7,469 nucleotides of DNA from Promethearchaeota archaeon (GTDB lineage Archaea; Asgardarchaeota; Lokiarchaeia; Sigynarchaeales; SOKP01): positions 1 to 7,469 of the forward strand of contig SDNN01000141.1 of NCBI GenBank assembly GCA_004524425.1, written 5' to 3'. The position numbers and the translations under genes were made by a program. Positions 1 to 4,884 of the stretch are shown here, one piece after another. The number at the start of each line of letters is the position of its first letter. Within the stretch, counting starts at the first letter, position 1. The notes beneath the pieces are model-generated. The model worked only from the letters and a program-made list of their open reading frames with translations. It was not told the DNA's origin and did not search any database.

Positions 1-606
1 CAGGGAAAGACCATATCCTACATTATTGGATCAGCCATAGATATTTACGATATATATAATTCCATGCCCCAAGAATTAAAATCTTTTGTTGAGGAAGCAA
101 AATCAGAATTTGGTGGTCGGAGGAACGTGATTAAAGAAGCAGTCAGGTTGCTTGAATCTCAAAAACATAGAGAAAAAGCAGATGATACAGAATTATGGTG
201 TAGAGCGAAAGATGAAATGAACATGATGTTGATTAAGAAGAAATTATTCATCGAACTGATAAAAGCGGTAGAAGGCACGGATGAGGTGACGTCAAATAAA
301 AATCTGGCATTAGACAGTATTTTATGGTACGTGGGAAAACCGCTCAAAGAAATTAGTTTAGAAGAGTTTCTCAATGCTATAAAAAGGATCTGGATCGTGT
401 TTAACTATTTTTCCTTGATTGATATTAAAAAAGAGAGCGAGGATGATTATTACATTACTTTTAATCATTACCAAAATAAAACGTATAGTGATTATTGGCT
501 AAAGTTCATAAAAGAATTGTTTCACTCTGATTCTTTTTCATTTAGTTGCAGAGTTGAAGGAGAAGCTTATGAAGAGACATTTTCTCTTAAAGTTAAAAGA
601 TATTGA
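1..606 (+). CDS. Uncharacterised protein, 5' end cut by the window edge
   Basis: The reading frame is open from base 1 to the TGA at 604-606, giving 201 visible residues. An ATG at 64 exists, but I doubt it is the start: the frame continues in a protein-like way upstream of it (GKTISYIIGSAIDIYDIYN), and the only TATA-like stretch (about 50-60) is just a few bases before that ATG, too close to serve as its promoter. Residues about 23-55 form two predicted helices around a GGRR turn (PQELKSFVEEAKSEF, then RNVIKEAVRLLE), which recalls the helix-turn-helix half of ribbon-helix-helix regulators; this is only a resemblance. The remainder is a charged helix (about 55-85) followed by a mixed alpha/beta part rich in aromatic residues (IWIVFNYFSLIDI, YYITFNHY) and a strand-rich C terminus. 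There is no membrane segment or recognisable catalytic motif. I do not recognise the family. The next gene converges on it from the minus strand. Confidence 0.75.
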   Translation, partial: QGKTISYIIGSAIDIYDIYNSMPQELKSFVEEAKSEFGGRRNVIKEAVRLLESQKHREKADDTELWCRAKDEMNMMLIKKKLFIELIKAVEGTDEVTSNKNLALDSILWYVGKPLKEISLEEFLNAIKRIWIVFNYFSLIDIKKESEDDYYITFNHYQNKTYSDYWLKFIKELFHSDSFSFSCRVEGEAYEETFSLKVKRY

Positions 607-660
607 CATGTATCAGCTCAATCTCTACGAGGATTAATTCTGGAATTCTATTATAATTTT

Positions 661-695
661 AAAAAACTGACTTACTTAGTAAAAGTGGTTTTTTT
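661..695. terminator. Bidirectional hairpin terminator between convergent genes
   Basis: An imperfect hairpin opens with A6 at 661-666 and C667 and closes with GG followed by T7 at 689-695. An inner ACTT (670-673) pairs with AAGT (683-686). Read on the plus strand it ends in T7. Read on the minus strand it ends in T6 followed by more T-rich sequence. It sits between the convergent ends of the genes at 1-606 and 695-1102, touching the stop codon of the latter, so it could end transcription in both directions. Archaeal termination relies mainly on the T run. Confidence 0.55.
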
Positions 696-1102
696 CAATA
701 ATTCGAAATTATTTTCCCTTTACCAAAGCCCATTTTTTCGAAAAGTGGAGTCCTATCAAAATAAACCTCATTTTTTGTGATTTTATCTCCCCGCAATTCC
801 ACAATATCCATACCTTTTGCGTTAACTAAATCTTTGCCTACAGGAATTTTCGCGTTCCATTTGAGAATAAAACCTTTCGGAGTGGGATATAATTCGTCTA
901 GGTTCCATTTCCAGTCTGGATTTTTTGCTAAGAGCTTACGAAAGTAGATTAACATATCAGACCTCCCTCTTATTCCTTCACTATTAGCGGGATCTTGATA
1001 GTAACCGTCCTCAGCATAAAATTGAATAAGTTCCTCCGGTTTATTCCCGGTCCAAGCGTTTAACCATTCTCTACAAAATTGTTCTAATTTCCTTTTTTGC
1101 AT
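695..1102 (-). CDS. SnoaL-like / NTF2-fold protein
   Basis: This 135-residue protein matches the NTF2-like superfamily in length and pattern. An N-terminal helix carries the WxxAW signature (W13, A16-W17) and is followed by the LIQFYAEDGYYQDP segment (25-38), where a helix leads into the first strand. Then come GIRGRSDMLIYFRKLL (43-58), a strand with KW at 81-82, and GMDIVELRGDKITKNEVYFD (97-116), the two typical closing strands ending in an acidic residue. The superfamily includes SnoaL-type polyketide cyclases, ketosteroid isomerases, limonene epoxide hydrolase and many non-enzymatic binding proteins, so the ligand or reaction cannot be named. There is no signal peptide or membrane segment, so it is likely cytosolic. 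It starts with ATG at 1102. No convincing Shine-Dalgarno lies at normal distance (AGGT is 18 bases upstream), and an AT-rich TATA-like stretch lies near 1131-1142, so a short leader is possible. It converges on the gene at 1-606 and lies downstream of the decayed small gene. Confidence 0.85.
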   Translation of the reverse strand: MQKRKLEQFCREWLNAWTGNKPEELIQFYAEDGYYQDPANSEGIRGRSDMLIYFRKLLAKNPDWKWNLDELYPTPKGFILKWNAKIPVGKDLVNAKGMDIVELRGDKITKNEVYFDRTPLFEKMGFGKGKIISNY

Positions 1103-1215
1103 AATAATAATTATTTTTCTACCTATTTTAGGCTATAATATTATGGGTATGGTAAAATAATGCTATTAAATGAGGACCTTTTTCACTTTTTCCTTTTTTT
1201 CAAAATATTTCAAGT

Positions 1216-1369
1216 CTATAAATCGTTTTCTAAAAACGCTTTAGTTATTGTCATTAAAAGTTTAATCATTTCCTCTTCTGAGCCAAAAATATTTCTATAA
1301 TACATGAGCTGAATAACCCGTGAAATATAAAGATTTTTCGCATTTCCTGAATTCTTTTTCTGTATTCAT
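1216..1369 (-). pseudogene. Possible frameshifted small gene of about 50 residues
   Basis: The 346-base stretch between the NTF2-like gene and rps10 has no intact gene of usual size. On the minus strand an ATG at 1369 opens MNTEKEFRKCEK and runs out of frame at about 1297. A second frame gives LYISRVIQLMYYRN, then IFGSEEEMIKLLMTITKAF and LENDL, ending at the TAG at 1216-1218. Removing one base from the A5 run (plus-strand T5 at 1334-1338) joins the two into one continuous 50-residue protein with an amphipathic helical second half. This may be a real decayed gene, a homopolymer error in the assembly, or chance. No Shine-Dalgarno is seen before 1369. I do not recognise a family. The rest of the spacer is AT-rich, apart from the palindrome and T run listed separately. 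Confidence 0.35.
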
Positions 1370-1392
1370 TTCATTAGAAGGAATATTGAATT

Positions 1393-1438
1393 AAAAAAAG
1401 AATAATCCTATTTTACATATCCCAAATATATATTTGGG
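1393..1438 (-). terminator. Candidate rps10 terminator (hairpin plus T7)
   Basis: Starting 10 bases past the rps10 stop codon, the minus strand has an 18-base perfect palindrome (1438-1421). After about 20 bases comes T7 (plus-strand A7 at 1393-1399). The gap between hairpin and T run is larger than in a bacterial intrinsic terminator, so the T run alone may do the work, as is usual in archaea, with the palindrome serving another role. Confidence 0.45.
1421..1438. repeat. Perfect 18-bp palindrome
   Basis: CCCAAATATATATTTGGG equals its own reverse complement. As RNA it could form a CCCAAA/TTTGGG stem. As DNA it could bind a dimeric protein. It lies just after the end of rps10. Confidence 0.8.
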
Positions 1439-1448
1439 TAATCTCTTC

Positions 1449-1754
1449 TTACATTAGTTCAATTTCGACAAGCACGGATTCAGGTATTTGTATCTTCATT
1501 ATTAAATGCATTGATTTTTCATCCGTGATGATTTCGAAGAGTCTTTTATGGATTCGCATTTCAAATTTAGCCCATGTTGCAGTTCCCTGGCCAGAAGGAG
1601 CTTTTAATACAGGGACTCGTAATCTTTTCGTAGGTAGAGGAATAGGACCATATTTTTTAATGCCTGTTTTATCACAGACGGATTCTAATTGTTCGCATAC
1701 TGATTTCAAGGCTTCTAGGTCTGTCGACGATAACCGTATGCGTGCTTTCTGCAA
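1449..1754 (-). CDS. rps10: Small-subunit ribosomal protein uS10 (archaeal/eukaryotic type)
   Basis: This 101-residue protein is full length for archaeal uS10, which sits in the head of the small ribosomal subunit. The family signature is clear: QKARIRLSSTD at the N terminus (2-12), GPIPLPTKRLRVPV (36-49, the long loop that reaches into the 30S head), then KAPSGQGTATW (51-61) and FEMRIHKRLFEI (64-75), and a final strand IPESVLVEIEL. The start is a TTG at 1754. No ATG exists in frame after the upstream TAA, the resulting N terminus matches the family's MQKARI start, and a GGTGA Shine-Dalgarno lies 10 bases upstream (1765-1769). In most archaea rps10 follows the EF-1A gene (tuf) in the str cluster. 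Here the upstream neighbour is a radical SAM gene 164 bases away, with its own candidate promoter between, so rps10 appears to be a separate unit. Confidence 0.97.
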   Translation of the reverse strand: MQKARIRLSSTDLEALKSVCEQLESVCDKTGIKKYGPIPLPTKRLRVPVLKAPSGQGTATWAKFEMRIHKRLFEIITDEKSMHLIMKIQIPESVLVEIELM

Positions 1755-1764
1755 GAGTCTTTTT

Positions 1765-1822
1765 TCACCGATTTTTTTAGTTTATTGTGTCATTCCATGA
1801 ATGCATTTTATAAATTTTTGGT
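1765..1822 (-). promoter_or_regulatory. rps10: Candidate rps10 promoter and Shine-Dalgarno
   Basis: On the minus strand a TTTATAAAA box preceded by an A-rich, BRE-like CCAAAAA lies at about 1806-1822. An archaeal start about 25 bases downstream of the box centre would fall near 1785, giving a leader of about 30 bases. That leader contains GGTGA (1765-1769), 10 bases before the TTG start. The leadered arrangement explains how a TTG can be selected. An additional AT-rich TATA-like stretch lies further upstream (about 1855-1870). Confidence 0.5.
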
Positions 1823-1918
1823 CCATATTAACCAATCTATTAGAAAATTGTAAGGTTATAAATAATTGATGTTAAATAAATTTTTTTAAATAATCTTATA
1901 TGATGTATTTGAACTAAT

Positions 1919-3055
1919 TCAAAAAAATCCCAATAGGAATTTGTTTCCCAAGTGCACGTTTTTTAAATACTTTTTTGCTACTTTTAGACAACTTTCTGCT
2001 TGTTTTCTTGGCGTGATCGGTAAATCTTTCATTTGATAATCACCATGGAATACCAATAGACTGTAGGGGATTTCATTATCTATCTTACTGATAAATTTTG
2101 CAATCTGTTCAACTTCTTCTTGTACAAGATAACCAGGAACTAATAAGGTGCAGGCACTCATTTCCGGCAAACCAGGTCTCGTTCCAAAATATTTTTTAGC
2201 CAAGCATTCAAAGTTTTGTAATGTACGTGAATTACTAATTCCACACAGAGCCATGTTTAGTTTTTCATGATAACTTTTTAAGTCGAATTTAATATTTCCT
2301 CCCGTTTTGAGGGCTATCTTCATGCATTTTTCGATAAGATGTTGATTTCCAGATCCATTCCATTCCCAACAGACTCTAAAGATTCTATTTAGATCTTGCT
2401 TCTTAATTTTATCTAAAATTAATTCCGCAAGATGTATTGAAAAGGGTAATTGTGATTCAGGCGTCCCTCCGAAATAACATAAACAGGTTATTTTTTCGTT
2501 TTTAACGATTTGATCTGCAATTTCTTCTGCGTCTTCTAGATTTCTTTTTGAAAAGAATTTGTGCGAATAATTCTGACAGAAAAGACAATCAAAAGTACAT
2601 CCATATAAAAAAGCAGCATAAGAGTAAGTTCCGTATTCAGGACCAGCATGACTTGAAAATTGAGGATAGCCATTCGAAGTCCCAGCAGGGCAAAACCAAG
2701 AATTACAGCAATTTGTTGGATTGTTGTCTAAATAGCCGTGAATATAGGCCTTTGATTTTGATGGAAATGGCAATTCACCCGTGTCGTTCTTCTGAATGTT
2801 TCTTAATCCACAATAACTAACATCATTAACAGAAAGAGAACACTCATTTATGCAATAATTACATTTCACTTTTACGTTTGATTCCCTTTTTGGGGGTGAT
2901 CCGGGTAAATTAGCCATTTTTCTTACTTCTTCATGGACGTTTAACACGTGTTCATGGATTGAATTCCAATCACCATTAATAATACACTCCCGGCAAACCT
3001 CTAGAGTCTCAGATATATATTTATTATTCTTACCGCAAAATTTACATGTACCCAT
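1919..3055 (-). CDS. PflA-like radical SAM protein with N-terminal zinc-ribbon-like segment
   Basis: This 378-residue protein has the radical SAM cluster motif CTFDCLFC (C153, C157, C160, spacing CX3CX2C), which binds a 4Fe-4S cluster. Next is FGGTPES (195-201), the GGxPE-type strand contacting the SAM amino group. The layout resembles the pyruvate formate-lyase activating enzyme-like group (COG1180/AmmeMemoRadiSam-type): a cysteine segment C65xxC68xxxC72...C82GLRN, then TGELP, then the cluster motif followed by QN. An extra N-terminal piece has two CxxC pairs (C4/C7 and C21/C24), like a zinc ribbon, and further cysteines are at 117, 118 and 122, so more than one metal site is possible. No pyruvate formate-lyase or other glycyl radical enzyme gene is in view, so the substrate is unknown. 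There is no signal peptide, so it is cytosolic. It starts with ATG at 3055. A TATA-like box lies near 3116-3128, and no strong Shine-Dalgarno is seen. Confidence 0.9.
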   Translation of the reverse strand: MGTCKFCGKNNKYISETLEVCRECIINGDWNSIHEHVLNVHEEVRKMANLPGSPPKRESNVKVKCNYCINECSLSVNDVSYCGLRNIQKNDTGELPFPSKSKAYIHGYLDNNPTNCCNSWFCPAGTSNGYPQFSSHAGPEYGTYSYAAFLYGCTFDCLFCQNYSHKFFSKRNLEDAEEIADQIVKNEKITCLCYFGGTPESQLPFSIHLAELILDKIKKQDLNRIFRVCWEWNGSGNQHLIEKCMKIALKTGGNIKFDLKSYHEKLNMALCGISNSRTLQNFECLAKKYFGTRPGLPEMSACTLLVPGYLVQEEVEQIAKFISKIDNEIPYSLLVFHGDYQMKDLPITPRKQAESCLKVAKKYLKNVHLGNKFLLGFF

Positions 3056-3171
3056 GTTATGAGAATCATCTGCTTTTTTATTTATTTACCGTGTGATAAA
3101 ATAAGAAAAGGTTTCATTTTAATATATCAAAAAGATGATGTTTAATTTGATTAAGATCACGAAAATCTAAG

Positions 3172-3177
3172 AAAAAA
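3172..3177 (-). terminator. Poly-T terminator after the Bud23-like gene
   Basis: The minus strand reads CACCTTTTTTCTTAG about 25 bases beyond the stop codon at 3202. Archaeal RNA polymerase commonly terminates at such T runs. It separates the methyltransferase from the radical SAM gene, whose candidate promoter lies just downstream. Confidence 0.4.
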
Positions 3178-3201
3178 GGTGTTATTCAATTTTTTCGTAA
3201 T

Positions 3202-3855
3202 TTAACCTTTTCTCTTTAATAGTAAAAAAGTCTGACCTGATTTCTGGGTGGGATTAGATTTAATCATAAAACCATGAAAGCCATTCATCGTGAAGGATTC
3301 AGTGAATAGTTTCAATTCCTCATCACTCTCTGGATAAAATTCGATAATAACTCGTCCGTTTCGTTTTAAAATTTCATGTAAGTATTTCGCCGTATTATTC
3401 ACAATTTTCTTCCTCTCTCGCAAGCTGGATTTTCCATGTGAGATAAAGTTGTAGGCTGAAATTGAAACTACATGGTCAATAGAATTAACTTTTATTGGCA
3501 AATTATTTATGTCTGCTAAAATAAACTCAATATTCTCAAATTTTGCTGCTTTTTTCTTATCGTTTGCCTTGGATAACATGTCACCAAGAATATCAATGCC
3601 AACGACCCTAAAACCGTGCTCTTTTAAGACTTCAGAGGAAAAACCCGTACCGCATCCAAGATCTAAAATTAATACGGGAAGGTCATTTTCAGGATTAACG
3701 TCAATGGGACCCAATTCTTCATCAAATAGATATTGTATTATTTTTAACGTGGTATTTTTTTGGTTTCTCTCCATCCACTTCGAATTATCATACTCGAATG
3801 CTTCATTTCCAATATAAGAGTCCGGAAATTGAGGGATTTTTCTTTTTCTAGCCAT
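3202..3855 (-). CDS. Bud23-like SAM-dependent methyltransferase, probable small-subunit rRNA N7-guanine methylase
   Basis: This is a class I methyltransferase of 217 residues. Motif I is LDLGCGTG (64-71), and D88 in GIDIL is the acidic residue that binds the SAM ribose. Features beyond the generic fold match eukaryotic Bud23/WBSCR22: an N-terminal P..Y...EA..YD.S....NQ pattern (11-32), SISAYNFI (131-138; SISAVQWL in human), GRVIIEFYPESDEELKL (167-183; the YPE motif) and NGFHGFMI (191-198). Bud23 makes m7G in the 18S rRNA decoding region (G1575 in yeast) with the Trm112 partner. The basic C-terminal extension of the eukaryotic enzyme, about 60 residues, is absent. I use the ATG at 3855; a TTG at 3867 would add only MLLR. 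A TATA-like ATATTTAAT (3885-3893) suggests a very short leader. No Trm112 gene is in the window. A related but different methyl acceptor cannot be excluded. Confidence 0.8.
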   Translation of the reverse strand: MARKRKIPQFPDSYIGNEAFEYDNSKWMERNQKNTTLKIIQYLFDEELGPIDVNPENDLPVLILDLGCGTGFSSEVLKEHGFRVVGIDILGDMLSKANDKKKAAKFENIEFILADINNLPIKVNSIDHVVSISAYNFISHGKSSLRERKKIVNNTAKYLHEILKRNGRVIIEFYPESDEELKLFTESFTMNGFHGFMIKSNPTQKSGQTFLLLKRKG

Positions 3856-3995
3856 TCGTAGTAACAAACTCAGAAAAAAAAACTATTAAATATCAAAAAT
3901 CAATATATAATAGTTAAAATAATTAAAAATAATTATTCAAAGATCAAAATAAGTAATTCTTATTACTTAATCCCCTAAAAAGGCAGGTAATAGCA
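3856..3995. promoter_or_regulatory. Divergent promoter region, Bud23-like gene and first receiver
   Basis: This 140-base AT-rich spacer separates divergent genes. For the minus-strand methyltransferase, ATATTTAAT (3893-3885) is centred about 34 bases before its ATG. For the plus-strand receiver, an AATATATAATAG box lies at 3902-3912. The two boxes nearly touch, so TBP binding on one side could affect the other. A perfect inverted repeat (3950-3969) and a Shine-Dalgarno-like AGGT (3985-3988, 7 bases before the TTG) lie on the receiver side. Confidence 0.4.
3950..3969. repeat. Inverted repeat upstream of first receiver (candidate operator)
   Basis: TAAGTAAT (3950-3957) and ATTACTTA (3962-3969) are perfect reverse complements separated by four bases. 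The element ends 26 bases before the TTG start and lies downstream of the likely TATA box, where a bound repressor, or a leader hairpin, could reduce expression. In such AT-rich DNA an 8-bp match could also be chance. Confidence 0.5.
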
Positions 3996-4376
3996 TTGAC
4001 CGAAAAGCAAACCATCCTAATTGTCGATGATGAGCCAGACATAGTTAAATTGACGGAAAAGTTCTTAAAATTAGGAGACTTTGATACTATTACTTGCAAT
4101 AATGGTAGAGACGCGATGGAGATCGTGAAGGAGCATTATGATAAGATTGCCTTGATTTTGCTTGATATAATGATGCCTGGTACTTCTGGCTATTCTGTAT
4201 TAAAGGAAATAAAAACGAATGAGAAGTATAAAAAAATCCTTGTCATATTATTCACTGTAAAAAGCTTTAATGAAGACATCCAAAAGGGTAAAAAATTAGG
4301 CGCTGATGGTTACTTGACAAAACCATTTTCTGGAAAAGAATTGTTGAAATATATAAGAGAGAAATTAAATGCCTAG
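3996..4376 (+). CDS. Single-domain CheY-like response regulator (first of a tandem pair)
   Basis: This 126-residue stand-alone receiver domain has no output domain. The acidic pocket is D11-D12 in ILIVDDE, the phosphate-accepting aspartate is D57 in LLDIMMP, the switch threonine is T87 in LFTV, the aromatic switch is Y106 and the conserved lysine is K109 in KPF. All residues for phosphorylation and conformational switching are present. Such proteins signal by binding partners, for example the flagellar motor in chemotaxis or other components of phosphorelays. No kinase is in the window, so the input is unknown. The start is TTG at 3996: no ATG is in frame nearby, and AGGT lies 7 bases upstream. 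The second copy is 118 bases downstream and about 56% identical in my hand alignment, with this one carrying two extra residues around positions 90-93, next to the switch. Confidence 0.95.
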   Translation: MTEKQTILIVDDEPDIVKLTEKFLKLGDFDTITCNNGRDAMEIVKEHYDKIALILLDIMMPGTSGYSVLKEIKTNEKYKKILVILFTVKSFNEDIQKGKKLGADGYLTKPFSGKELLKYIREKLNA

Positions 4377-4424
4377 TAAAGATCACTCTTTTTATTGAGA
4401 TTGTTTAATAATTTAATAAAGATT

Positions 4425-4442
4425 TTATTTCATGTGAAATAA
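4425..4442. repeat. Inverted repeat upstream of second receiver (candidate operator)
   Basis: TTATTTCA (4425-4432) and TGAAATAA (4435-4442) are perfect reverse complements with a two-base spacer, in the 118-base gap between the two receiver genes. A TATA-like TTTAATAATTTAATAAAG lies just before it (4403-4421), so the repeat sits where a promoter-proximal operator would. The sequence differs from the repeat ahead of the first receiver. Confidence 0.5.
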
Positions 4443-4494
4443 GCAATTATTATTCTAAAGGGAATAAAATCAATCAAAAAGATAATAAAATACC

Positions 4495-4869
4495 ATGATT
4501 AAAGATAAAAAAATATTAATCGTCGATGATGAAGTTGATGTTACCGGACTAGCTGAAAAATTTCTAAAGCTCGAAGGATTCAAAACTATTACTTGTAATA
4601 GTGGTAAAGAAGCTTTGGATGTATTAGAGAATGATTACAATGAAATAGCACTTGTTCTTTTAGATATCCTCATGCCTGAAATGAGTGGTTTTACAGTTTT
4701 AAAGGAAATTAAAGCAAATGAAAATTATAAAGATATCATGATCGTCATGTTCACGGTATTGGATAATCAAATAGAAAAAGCGAGAGAATTAGGAGCAGAT
4801 GGTTATCTAAAGAAGCCTTTTCCTGGCAAAGAATTGATCAAATTTGTCAAGGATAAATTAAATGTTTAG
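4495..4869 (+). CDS. Single-domain CheY-like response regulator (second of a tandem pair)
   Basis: This is a 124-residue receiver with a complete active site: D11-D12 (ILIVDDE), phospho-acceptor D57 (LLDILMP), switch T87 (MFTV), aromatic Y104 and K107 (KKPF). As in the first copy there is no output domain, so it would act through protein partners. The two proteins share the N-terminal motif, EKFLKL, TITCN, VLKEIK and LGADGYL, which points to a local duplication. They differ most at 14-20, 41-50 and 88-95; the last of these lies by the switch and partner-binding face, so they may serve different partners. The start is ATG at 4495 with no obvious Shine-Dalgarno, unlike the first copy. The spacing of 118 bases and the separate repeat suggest separate control. 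The gene ends 15 bases from the convergent GH172-like gene, leaving almost no room for a terminator. Confidence 0.95.
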   Translation: MIKDKKILIVDDEVDVTGLAEKFLKLEGFKTITCNSGKEALDVLENDYNEIALVLLDILMPEMSGFTVLKEIKANENYKDIMIVMFTVLDNQIEKARELGADGYLKKPFPGKELIKFVKDKLNV

Positions 4870-4884
4870 AACAAGAAAAAGATA

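Noticed and set aside
50..60. TATATATAAT as promoter of the gene at 1-606
   Set aside because: It ends only a few bases before the ATG at 64, whereas an archaeal TATA box needs about 25 bases to the transcription start; the sequence is better read as coding (DIYN).
1103..1448. Possible non-coding RNA or CRISPR-like repeats in the longest spacer
   Set aside because: No repeated units, no G/C-rich structured region typical of RNA genes in AT-rich genomes; only the palindrome, T run and small frameshifted frame were found.
1525..1800. Open frame of 91 codons on the plus strand over rps10
   Set aside because: It is antisense to a clearly conserved ribosomal protein and its translation shows no family features, so it is a shadow frame.
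2548..2820. Open frame of 90 codons on the plus strand over the radical SAM gene
   Set aside because: Antisense to the conserved cysteine-motif region; low-complexity lysine/glutamine/serine-rich translation with no domain.
3509..3817. Open frame of 102 codons on the plus strand over the Bud23-like gene
   Set aside because: Antisense to the SAM-binding motifs, with no promoter or ribosome site and no protein-like pattern.
3856..3867. TTG start at 3867 for the Bud23-like gene
   Set aside because: The in-frame ATG at 3855 is a better codon, fits the Bud23 N terminus, and there is no Shine-Dalgarno supporting the upstream TTG.
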